NCBI GenBank assembly: GCA_903903925.1
Contig: CAIVAU010000116.1
Location: forward strand, 124,001 to 188,000
Reading direction: 5' to 3'
DNA from: an uncultured cyanobacterium
Lineage (GTDB): Bacteria; Cyanobacteriota; Cyanobacteriia; Cyanobacteriales; Nostocaceae
DNA length: 64,000 nt
The position numbers and the translations under genes were made by a program. Positions 56,601 through 64,000 of the stretch are shown here, in pieces. The first letter of the stretch is position 1. Each line of letters starts with the position of its first letter. The notes under the pieces were generated by a model that was given only the letters and a program-made list of their open reading frames with translations, was not told the DNA's origin and did no database searches.

Positions 56601-59600
56601 CCAGGTAATAAGCGCTTAGTAGCTTATATTGTCCCTAAACAACAGCAACCTAATATCACGGAACTACGCCGCTTCCTCAAACAGAAATTACCTGATTACA
56701 TGGTACCTGCGGTGTTTGTTAGCTTAGAGGCATTACCTCTCACTCCCAATGGTAAGATCAACCGCCGCGCACTCACAGCACCGATGGAGTTGAATAGTGA
56801 GCATGGCTTTGTTCCACCACGTACTCCTACCGAAGAAGTTATAGCTAGTATCATGGCTACAGTCCTGGGACGAGAAATCATCGGTATCCACGATAACTTC
56901 TTTGAATTGGGAGGCCATTCTTTACTAGCCACTCAAGTGATTTCTCGATTACGAGAAACTTTTGCTGTAGAGTTACCCCTGCGCTGCTTATTTGAATCCT
57001 CGACGGTAGCAGAACTCAACGAGTTAATTTGGATTCGTCGCCAAACGGCTTCTGGAGTGACGACATCAACCATCAACCAAGCGCCAAGGGATACACCCCC
57101 ACCCCTGTCATTATCTCAAGCTAGACTCTGGTTCCTGCACCAACTGGAGAGCCAAAGTGCCAGCTACAATATGCCCACAGCCCTACAGATGACTGGGAAA
57201 CTGAAAATAGCTGCCCTTGAACAAGCAATAGCGGCGATCGTCCAACGTCACGAAATCCTGCGTACCAGCTTTAGGCTGATGAATAACAATCCAGTGCAGG
57301 TGATTGACCCCACTGCTACCGTGACTCTAACAGTTGTGGACTTACAAGGGTTAGAGTCACATGAGCAATCAGCCAAAGTGCAACAGTTAATCACCTCAGA
57401 TGCACAAAAACCCTTTGATGTCAATAACTGCCCTTTACTACGGCTCAGTCTCTTGCAACTAAGTCAAGACTCCCATGTGTTGGTGTTAACCATGCACCAC
57501 ATTATCTCTGATGGTTGGTCAATGGGGGTATTCATCCATGAGTTATCCACTCTCTATCAAGCCTTTACATTGGGAGAGGTTTCCCCCTTACCAGCTTTAC
57601 CCATCCAGTATGCTGACTTTGCCCTTTGGCAAAGGCAGTGGTTACGTGGGGAAGTCTATGAAGCCAAGCTCAATTACTGGAAGCAACAGTTAGCTGATGC
57701 GCCACCCCTGTTAGAATTGCCCACAGACAAACCCCGTCCACCGATTCAGACTTCTCAAGGTAGTAGCTGGAAATTTCAGATCGATCCAGAACTGACTCAG
57801 AAACTGAAAACTCTCAGCCAAAGGTCAGGTACAACTCTGTTTATGACCTTACAGGCGGCTTTTGTCAGCTTACTTTCCCGTTATAGTGGTCAAGATGACA
57901 TTCCCATCGGTGTCCCCATCGCTAATCGCAACCATCAACAGATAGAACCACTTATTGGCTTTTTTGTCAACATTTTAGTGCTACGTACTCACATCCAAGG
58001 GAATCCCAGTTTTGCTGAGTTGTTGACTCAAGTGCGACAAGTAGCCCTCGAAGCTTATGCACACCAGGATGTACCCTTTGAACAAGTGGTGGAGGTTTGC
58101 AGTCCAAAACGTAACCTCAGCCATAGTCCCCTGTTTCAGGTGATGTTTGCCTGGCAAAATACACCCATGCAAAAATTGCAATTGCCAGGGTTACATCTCA
58201 CTCCCTTGGATATAGAGAATGTTACAGCCAAATTTGATTTAACCTTGTCACTAGGGGAGAGCGCAGGGGGACTCCGGGGATGGTGGGAATACAACACCGA
58301 CTTATTTGAGGCGGATACTATGACTCGGATGGCGCTTAATTTCCAGATCATGCTTGCAGCTATTGTCGCCAATCCTCACCAGCCAATTAGGGAATTACCT
58401 CTGCTAAGTGATTCTGAACGACATCAATTGTTAGATGAGTGGAATCATCACGAGATAGAGTATTCTACTGATCAATGTATCCATCGGCTATTTGAGGCAC
58501 AGGTAGAACAAACACCCGATGCAGTGGCGGTGGTATTTGCAGATGCGGTTTTGACCTACCGGGAGTTAAATAGTCGCGCCAATCAATTAGCACAATATTT
58601 GCAAACTCTCGGGGTGAAACCAGAGGTGATGGTGGGGATTGGTGTTGAGCGTTCTTTAAATATGGTAGTGGGAGTACTGGGGATTTTGAAAGCAGGTGGT
58701 GCTTATGTGCCACTAGATCCAACATATCCCCAAGAACGTTTAGAGTATATCTTGAATGATGCCCAAGTGTCGGTGCTACTTACCCAGTCCCAAGTAGATC
58801 TAGGATCACCGTCAATACCTGTAGTTTACTTGGATAGGGACTTTGGCGAATTTAGCGAGGAAAATCTAGTGAGTGGGGCTGAGACTAATAACTTAGCCTA
58901 TGTAATTTATACTTCTGGATCTACAGGGAAACCCAAGGGAGTTTTAGTCACCCACAAAGGATTATGCAACCTAGCTTTGTCACAGATACAGTTATTTAAG
59001 ATCTCTGCAAATAGCCGTGTTCTCCAATTTGCTTCCTTGAACTTTGATGCGTCAGTCTCGGAAATTTTTATGACCCTTGGTTCTGGAGCCATGTTAGTTC
59101 TGGGAACACCGGAGTCTTTACTTCCTGGTGCAAATTTAATCCAGTTGTTAAATCACCATGCCATTACTCATGTTACCCTCCCCCCCTCAGTCCTAGCAGT
59201 ACTACCTAGCGATGATTTGCCTAACTTGCAGCATATCATCGTGGCAGGGGAAGCCCTATCAAGCGACTTGGTAGCGCAATGGTCTGGTAATCGCCAGATA
59301 TTTAACGCATATGGACCAACAGAATCAACCGTTTGCGCCACAGTTGCAGAAATCAGCGACAGTAATCACAAACCCCCCATCGGTCGTCCGATTCCCAACA
59401 CACAAATCTACATCTTAGACCCCTATCTCCAACCAGTACCCATTGGTGTTAAGGGGGAATTACATATCGGTGGTGTTGGTTTGGCTCGTGGGTACTTGAA
59501 TCGCCCCGATTTGACTGAAGAGAAATTTATCCCCAACCCCTTCAGTCGCAGCAGAGGAGCAGGGGAGCTCTTGAGCAGGGGAGGGAAAGAAAAGCAATTC

Positions 59601-60356
59601 TCAGATGCTGCTTGTCTCTACAAAACTGGGGATATAGCCCGTTACCTTAGTGATGGCAATATTGAGTTGCTTGGTAGGATTGACAATCAGGTGAAGATTC
59701 GCGGCTTCCGTATTGAACTAGGAGAAATTGAGGTAGTACTCAGTCAACATGACCAAGTACAAGCGGTAGTAGTTATCACCCGCGAAGACCAGCTAGGTAA
59801 TAAGCGCCTTGTTACTTACATTGTCCCTAAAACAAAGGAACCCAGTGTGGGGGAACTACGGGATTTCCTCAAGCAGAAGCTACCCGACTATATGTTACCT
59901 TCTGCCTTTGTGATCCTAGATAGTTTGCCGCTCTTACCTAATGGTAAAGTTAACCCCCAAGCATTGCTCAAAATAGATATTCAGCCAAATGTGGAAGCGG
60001 CTTATATAGCACCCCAGAATGAAACTGAGGGAATGATTGCTGCGGTTTGGCTAAAGTTGCTTCAACTAGAAAAAGTTGGTGTTCATGACAATTTTTTTGA
60101 ACTGGGGGGTCATTCATTACTCCTGGTACAGGTGCATCAAAAATTGCGAGAAATTTTTGCCCAAGAGCTATCAATTATTGATCTTTTTAAATACCCAACT
60201 ATCAGCTATTTAGCTGAATATTTAAGTCAGGAGGCAAAGAAAAAATCTGCCGTTGTCCTGCGCCAAGATCGATCTGAAACCCGTCTGGTACGGCGCTCTG
60301 CCATAAATCAACAAAGTCAACTCAGACAAAAATCTCGATCAATGAAAAAACCGTGA
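53685..60356 (+). CDS. Two-module NRPS: TubC-docking, C-A-PCP (Orn) C-A-PCP (aromatic)
   Basis: 2223 residues. Domains: TubC_N beta-hairpin docking (1-55); C1 (about 61-500, HHIAVDG at 189); A1 (about 530-1030, YTSGSTGTPKG at 679); PCP1 (GGHSLL at 1078); C2 (about 1115-1555, HHIISDG at 1270); A2 (about 1590-2090, YTSGSTGKPKG at 1742); PCP2 (GGHSLL at 2142). Specificity codes read by eye: A1 DVGEVGSIDK, almost the ornithine code; A2 DASTIAAVCK, close to tyrosine/phenylalanine. There is no thioesterase or reductase, so the chain passes to the PKS downstream. Residues about 1954-1975 are an insert encoded by GGGGAGC-like repeats. Confidence 0.93.
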   Translation: MNLGELLQELNQKNIQLSIDGEKLRYRGAKEVLTPTLLHQIRQYKAEIIQLLGDGPNTSSSYPLSQGQQGLWFLYQLAPESPAYNLAFTVRIRSHLNVPALQRACQQLILRHPTLRTTFAQGEQEPWQKVHEYQEVHFEEINAATWDWDKLTTRAIAAYRQPFDLEQGSVLRVNLFTRSPQDYVFLLTIHHIAVDGFSFGILLDELRLLYQGENLGQEISLPPIKSQYQDFVQWQHQMLTTPVGEELWRYWEQQLAGELPVIKLPTRQHRSPITNNQGASYNFNLTPELTAHLREMAKAQGATLYMTLLAAFVVLLHRYTGEEDILVGSPVNNRSRGEFDSIVGFFVNMLALRVNIGGNPSFCAFLSQVRSTVLAALAHQDYPSPLLVERLQHKSDRSYLGIFPISFNLLQLQQVTEVIGLSLSTQAKAIADWGGLSLEPFVIPQEEGQNDLVLNMVETTESLLGTFRYNSDLFDAAIISQMADNFQTLLEGIVAHPQQQISKLPLLRATEQHRLFVEYNNTRVEYPQDQCIHQLFAVQVEQTPDAVAVVFGSQQMTYQELNVRANQLAHHLQTLGVKPEVLVGICVQRSCEMVVGLLGVLKAGGAYVPLDPQLPPERLQYMVLDSQISVLLTQAQLVAQLPQNNAHVVCLDADWEGISANSQENPVSEATPENLAYVIYTSGSTGTPKGVAIAHRSLVNAYFAWEQAYELHTRTSSHLQMANFSFDVFSGDLVRSLCSGGKLVLCPQESLLVPEQLYKLMCEQGVDCAEFVPAVLRNLREYLQKTQQHLHFLRLLVVGSDSWYVKEYQEFQNLCGSETRLINSYGVTEATIDSCYYENPGVNLSVNELVPIGHPLANTQIYILDRYLQPVPIGVVGELYIGGVGLARGYVNQPDLTEEKFIPHPFSDEPKSRLYKTGDLARYLNDGNIELLGRSDHQVKIRGFRIELDEIAGAIAQHEQVQAVVVIVREDQPGNKRLVAYIVPKQQQPNITELRRFLKQKLPDYMVPAVFVSLEALPLTPNGKINRRALTAPMELNSEHGFVPPRTPTEEVIASIMATVLGREIIGIHDNFFELGGHSLLATQVISRLRETFAVELPLRCLFESSTVAELNELIWIRRQTASGVTTSTINQAPRDTPPPLSLSQARLWFLHQLESQSASYNMPTALQMTGKLKIAALEQAIAAIVQRHEILRTSFRLMNNNPVQVIDPTATVTLTVVDLQGLESHEQSAKVQQLITSDAQKPFDVNNCPLLRLSLLQLSQDSHVLVLTMHHIISDGWSMGVFIHELSTLYQAFTLGEVSPLPALPIQYADFALWQRQWLRGEVYEAKLNYWKQQLADAPPLLELPTDKPRPPIQTSQGSSWKFQIDPELTQKLKTLSQRSGTTLFMTLQAAFVSLLSRYSGQDDIPIGVPIANRNHQQIEPLIGFFVNILVLRTHIQGNPSFAELLTQVRQVALEAYAHQDVPFEQVVEVCSPKRNLSHSPLFQVMFAWQNTPMQKLQLPGLHLTPLDIENVTAKFDLTLSLGESAGGLRGWWEYNTDLFEADTMTRMALNFQIMLAAIVANPHQPIRELPLLSDSERHQLLDEWNHHEIEYSTDQCIHRLFEAQVEQTPDAVAVVFADAVLTYRELNSRANQLAQYLQTLGVKPEVMVGIGVERSLNMVVGVLGILKAGGAYVPLDPTYPQERLEYILNDAQVSVLLTQSQVDLGSPSIPVVYLDRDFGEFSEENLVSGAETNNLAYVIYTSGSTGKPKGVLVTHKGLCNLALSQIQLFKISANSRVLQFASLNFDASVSEIFMTLGSGAMLVLGTPESLLPGANLIQLLNHHAITHVTLPPSVLAVLPSDDLPNLQHIIVAGEALSSDLVAQWSGNRQIFNAYGPTESTVCATVAEISDSNHKPPIGRPIPNTQIYILDPYLQPVPIGVKGELHIGGVGLARGYLNRPDLTEEKFIPNPFSRSRGAGELLSRGGKEKQFSDAACLYKTGDIARYLSDGNIELLGRIDNQVKIRGFRIELGEIEVVLSQHDQVQAVVVITREDQLGNKRLVTYIVPKTKEPSVGELRDFLKQKLPDYMLPSAFVILDSLPLLPNGKVNPQALLKIDIQPNVEAAYIAPQNETEGMIAAVWLKLLQLEKVGVHDNFFELGGHSLLLVQVHQKLREIFAQELSIIDLFKYPTISYLAEYLSQEAKKKSAVVLRQDRSETRLVRRSAINQQSQLRQKSRSMKKP

Positions 60357-60366
60357 GAATTAGCCA

Positions 60367-63300
60367 ATGGACGACTTACATTCAGATAATTTGATCAATC
60401 AATCAGCAATAGCCATTATCGGTATGTCTGGTCGTTTTCCTGGAGCTAAAGACCTCAATACTTTTTGGCAAAATTTGTGTTTTGGCGTGGAGTCTGTTTC
60501 CTTTTTTGACGACGAAGAACTGAAGTCTTCAGGTGTTGAGCCTGCCATGTTCAATCACCCCAACTATGTCAAAGCTGGTGCCATTTTAGAAGATGTAGAA
60601 CTATTTGACGCGGCATTTTTTGGCTTTAGCGCCAGAGAAGCTGAGATTATGGATCCACAACAGCGCTTGTTTTTGGAGTGTGCTTGGGAAGCGCTGGAAA
60701 CTGCTGGCTACAATACTGAAACCGATGGAGGGGCTATTGGTGTTTACGCTGGTGCTAGCATGAACACTTACTTATTATACAACATTTTACCAAACCAAAA
60801 ACTTTGGGAATCTGTGAATATTTTCCAAATCGGACTGGCAAATGATAAAGATTTTTTAACTACACGCATATCTTATAAATTAAGCTTAACTGGCCCAAGT
60901 GTGAATGTGCAAGCGGCCTGTTCCACTTCATTAGTTGCAGTGCATATCGCCTGTCAAAGTTTGTTAAATGGGGAATGTGACATGGCTTTGGCTGGTGGCG
61001 TTTCTGTCAGGGTTCCCCAAAAGATTGGTTATTTGTATCAAGAGGGGGGCATTGCTTCACCAGACGGGCATTGTAGAGCTTTTGATGCCCAAGCTCAGGG
61101 CACTATTGGCGGTAATGGTTTGGGAATCGTGGTTTTGAAGCGATTGGAAGATGCTTTAGCTGATAGAGACTGCATTCATGCTGTTATTAGAGCCTCAGCC
61201 GTTAACAATGATGGTTCCCTAAAAGTTAGTTACACAGCACCCAGTGTCGATGGTCAAGCCGCAGTAATTTCCGAAGCTATGACCATTGCTGGAGTTGCAC
61301 CGGAGACCATCACTTATATAGAAGCCCACGGAACGGGGACAGCGCTTGGTGATCCCATAGAAATCGCCGCGCTGACACAGGCTTTTCGTACCGCTACAGA
61401 TGACAAGGGCTTTTGTGCGATCGCTTCTCTGAAAACCAATATCGGACATTTGGATGCAGCATCCGGTATTGCTGGACTGATCAAGACGGTTTTAGCCCTC
61501 AAACACAAGTGTTTACCACCAAGCCTGAATTTTCAAGAACCAAACCCGAAAATTGATTTTGCCAATAGTCCCTTTTACGTTAATAGTTCCCTTTCACAAT
61601 GGCAAACAAATGACAGTCCTCGTCGCGCTGGTGTTAGTTCCTTTGGTATTGGCGGTACTAATGTCCATGTTGTCCTGGAAGAAGCCCAGAAGCCAGATAT
61701 GGCCTCTCGGCATTCCCGACCTTGGCAATTGTTGGTGCTATCGGCTAAAACCCCTTCTGCACTCGATACAGCGACGGCAAATTTAGGCAAGCATTTACAG
61801 CAACATTCCCATCTTCACCTGGCTGATGTCGCTTATACCTACCAAATTGGTCGCCAGGTATTCAAGCATCGACGAATGTTAGTTTGTCACAACAGGGAAG
61901 ATGGAGCGATCGCCCTCTTGAATTTAGACCCAAAACGAATTTTCACCAGTGCGTCAGCATCCCCAGCGCCACCTGTAGTATTTATGTTCTCCGGACAGGG
62001 GGAGCAATATGTGAATATGGGTCGGGAATTATACCAAACTGAGCCGACATTTCAAGGGGTAGTTGATGACTGTGCCGAAATACTTAAACCCCACTTAGGC
62101 TTAGATTTGCGTCATTTACTATATCATAGGGAACAAAGGACACCCTTGGAACTAGAACAAACTGCCATTGCCCAGCCAGCACTATTTGTCACTGAATATG
62201 CCTTAGCTAAGTTATGGCAGTCTTGGGGGATACATCCCCAAGCCATGATTGGTTACAGTATTGGTGAATATGTCGCCGCAACTTTAGCAGGTGTTTTCTC
62301 TCTGGAAGATGCTTTAATCTTAGTGGCTACACGAGGAAAATTAATGCAGGCATTGCCGACTGGAGCCATGCTGGTCATTCCCTTACCCGAAGACGAGGTG
62401 CAACCTCTACTGGGCAAACAGATTTCCTTGGCTGCTATTAATGGAGCATCTCTATGTGTGGTTTCAGGGATTACACGTGCTGTGGAGGCATTACAGAAAC
62501 AACTAGCCTCTCAAGGCGTACAGTGTCGTCGTTTACACACCTCCCATGCTTTTCATTCAGAGATGATGACACCCGTTTTAGAGCCATTTACTGAATTGGT
62601 GAAAAAAGTCAATCGGCAACCCCCACAGATTCCCTACCTTTCCAATCTTACTGGCACTTGGATTACAGCTACACAAGCCACAGATTCCAGCTATTGGGCA
62701 AAACATTTGCGCTCGAAGATTCTCTTTGCACAAGGACTAGAACATTTGTGGCAAAAACCAGCACAAATTTTACTGGAAGTTGGGCCAGGAAGAACTTTGA
62801 GTACATTAGCTAGACAAAATCCAAAAACAGCACAGCAGGTGATCTTAACTTCCTTACCCCATCCCCAAGACAGGGAATCAGATGTGGAAGTGTTGTTAAC
62901 TACATTGGGTAAGTTGTGGCTTGCTGGTGTAAAAGTGGATTGGTCTGGATTTTATGCCCACGAACAACGTTATCGTCTACCTTTACCTACATATCCCTTT
63001 GAGGGTCAGCCTTACTGGATTAAACCCGAAAAACAGTTAAAGGCCTTACTGCACAAAAAGCCAGATATAGCCGACTGGTTTTATCTGCCCATGTGGAAAC
63101 AATCTGTACCACCAGTTGGGCAGATAAATTATCCAGCAAAGTCCTGCTGGCTGGTGTTTGTTGATGAGTGCGGCTTAGGTTCCCAAATCATCAAACGGCT
63201 GCAACAAGATGGTGTGGATGCGATCGCTATACAAATGGGGTCAGAATTTACTAGGGATGTTATATATACCCTCAATCCTCAACAGCATGACTACGAGACT

Positions 63301-64000
63301 TTAATTAATGATCTGGTCACACAAGGCAAAATCCCCCAAACCATTGTGCATTTTTGGAGCGTGACAGACAACAACCAAACAGTATCAGGACTGGAATATT
63401 TTGATCAAGCTCAAGATTTAGGGCTACACAGTCTCAATTTTCTAGCACAGGCTCTGGGAAAACATTTTACCCATGAACTGCAACTGATAGTTGTCTCTAA
63501 TCATATACACGCAGTGACTGGAGTTGAGGAGTTATGTCCCACAAAAGCAACTTTGCTCGGCTCTGTTAAGGTAATTGGGCAAGAATACCCTCATATTAGC
63601 TGTCGTAGCATTGATGTTGTCCTTACCATTGATACCAAAAATCGGCAGCAGCTCATAGACCAGTTGCTTAGGGAACTGAGAGCAAAATCTACTGATATAA
63701 TTGTTGCCTACCGTGGTCTTCATCGTTGGGTACAAACTTTTGAGCCAGTCCCATTGCAGCGAGGCGCGGCGCGGTTAAGGGAGAGGGGAGTCTATGTCAT
63801 TACAGGTGGACTCGGTGGTATCGGTTTTGTATTGGCGACACATTTAGCCAAAACTGTCAGAGCCAAACTGCTGCTATTAGGACGTTCAGCTTTTCCCGAT
63901 GTCCGTGAGTGGGCACAATGGTTAGCTACTCATGATCCACAGGACAATATCAGTCGCCAGATTCGCAAAATTCAGGAACTCGAACAGCTAGGAGCCGAGG
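60367..64000 (+). CDS. Type I polyketide synthase (KS-AT-KR...), incomplete at window end
   Basis: Open for 1211 codons to the window end. The ketosynthase (about 12-440) has Cys in AACSTSL (185), EAHGTGT and NIGHLDAA. The acyltransferase (about 540-840) has GYSIGEY (about 629, usual GHSxGE with His changed to Tyr) and HAFH, which points to malonyl-CoA. A linker and structural KR half lead to GGLGGIGFVLA (about 1144), the NADPH site of a ketoreductase. It starts 10 bases after the NRPS stop and should extend the peptidyl chain by one ketide. Later domains lie outside. Confidence 0.93.
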   Translation, partial: MDDLHSDNLINQSAIAIIGMSGRFPGAKDLNTFWQNLCFGVESVSFFDDEELKSSGVEPAMFNHPNYVKAGAILEDVELFDAAFFGFSAREAEIMDPQQRLFLECAWEALETAGYNTETDGGAIGVYAGASMNTYLLYNILPNQKLWESVNIFQIGLANDKDFLTTRISYKLSLTGPSVNVQAACSTSLVAVHIACQSLLNGECDMALAGGVSVRVPQKIGYLYQEGGIASPDGHCRAFDAQAQGTIGGNGLGIVVLKRLEDALADRDCIHAVIRASAVNNDGSLKVSYTAPSVDGQAAVISEAMTIAGVAPETITYIEAHGTGTALGDPIEIAALTQAFRTATDDKGFCAIASLKTNIGHLDAASGIAGLIKTVLALKHKCLPPSLNFQEPNPKIDFANSPFYVNSSLSQWQTNDSPRRAGVSSFGIGGTNVHVVLEEAQKPDMASRHSRPWQLLVLSAKTPSALDTATANLGKHLQQHSHLHLADVAYTYQIGRQVFKHRRMLVCHNREDGAIALLNLDPKRIFTSASASPAPPVVFMFSGQGEQYVNMGRELYQTEPTFQGVVDDCAEILKPHLGLDLRHLLYHREQRTPLELEQTAIAQPALFVTEYALAKLWQSWGIHPQAMIGYSIGEYVAATLAGVFSLEDALILVATRGKLMQALPTGAMLVIPLPEDEVQPLLGKQISLAAINGASLCVVSGITRAVEALQKQLASQGVQCRRLHTSHAFHSEMMTPVLEPFTELVKKVNRQPPQIPYLSNLTGTWITATQATDSSYWAKHLRSKILFAQGLEHLWQKPAQILLEVGPGRTLSTLARQNPKTAQQVILTSLPHPQDRESDVEVLLTTLGKLWLAGVKVDWSGFYAHEQRYRLPLPTYPFEGQPYWIKPEKQLKALLHKKPDIADWFYLPMWKQSVPPVGQINYPAKSCWLVFVDECGLGSQIIKRLQQDGVDAIAIQMGSEFTRDVIYTLNPQQHDYETLINDLVTQGKIPQTIVHFWSVTDNNQTVSGLEYFDQAQDLGLHSLNFLAQALGKHFTHELQLIVVSNHIHAVTGVEELCPTKATLLGSVKVIGQEYPHISCRSIDVVLTIDTKNRQQLIDQLLRELRAKSTDIIVAYRGLHRWVQTFEPVPLQRGAARLRERGVYVITGGLGGIGFVLATHLAKTVRAKLLLLGRSAFPDVREWAQWLATHDPQDNISRQIRKIQELEQLGAE

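Overview
The window comes from a filamentous, probably heterocyst-forming cyanobacterium (Nostocales type). Support for this includes chlorophyll genes (chlD, bciB), the acyl-lipid desaturases desA/desB/desC, a HupW-type hydrogenase protease, a group 2 and a group 3 sigma factor, many GCGATCGC (HIP1) octamers, and long heptamer repeat arrays (GAGTCAG, GGGAGCA and relatives) between genes. The species cannot be named from the sequence.

Layout. 1-9.9 kb: 5' end of a group 2 sigma factor, carB, an exopolysaccharide pair (beta-helix protein plus Wzc-like copolymerase/kinase), a Uma2 nuclease and an MDR oxidoreductase. 10-19 kb: accessory DNA with an RRM protein, small hypotheticals, a hydrogenase protease, a SagB-like gene interrupted near its 5' end by a 114-bp MITE, a GT-C-like membrane protein, a beta-CASP hydrolase and a structured-RNA candidate that resembles IscB/HEARO omega RNA. 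20-32.5 kb: housekeeping genes (trpG, dgkA, ybeY, prfB with its programmed +1 frameshift, chlD, rnc), a ModA plus two-kinase operon and a group 3 sigma factor. 32.8-41.4 kb: three fatty-acid desaturases, a PLP lyase, a TAXI binding protein, an N-acetylmuramoyl amidase and bciB. 41.5-44.4 kb: small genes and decayed genes (HicB with truncated HicA, a CobW remnant, a His/Met decapeptide-repeat protein).

44.4-64 kb is the most interesting part. A TauD-like dioxygenase of the ScoE/Rv0097 isonitrile-forming type, an FcoT/ScoD/Rv0098-type thioesterase, a free-standing acyl carrier protein and a two-module NRPS (predicted Orn, then an aromatic residue) lie in the same order as the mycobacterial Rv0097-Rv0101 isonitrile-lipopeptide locus. 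Here the NRPS has no terminal reductase and feeds a PKS module (KS-AT-KR...) that runs off the window. Divergent to it is a three-gene transport operon: a TonB-dependent receptor, an RhtX/FptX-like inner-membrane permease and an EntS-like exporter. A TonB gene lies just beyond. Together these suggest an isonitrile metallophore (copper or zinc chalkophore type) with its own export and re-uptake.

Mobile and repetitive DNA is dense. It includes one MITE with a 9-bp target duplication, a pair of inverted ~103-bp MITEs in the promoter region of the metallophore cluster, IS605-like end hairpins, a 28-bp perfect palindrome inside the tonB reading frame, and heptamer repeats that supply the last codons and stop codons of several genes.
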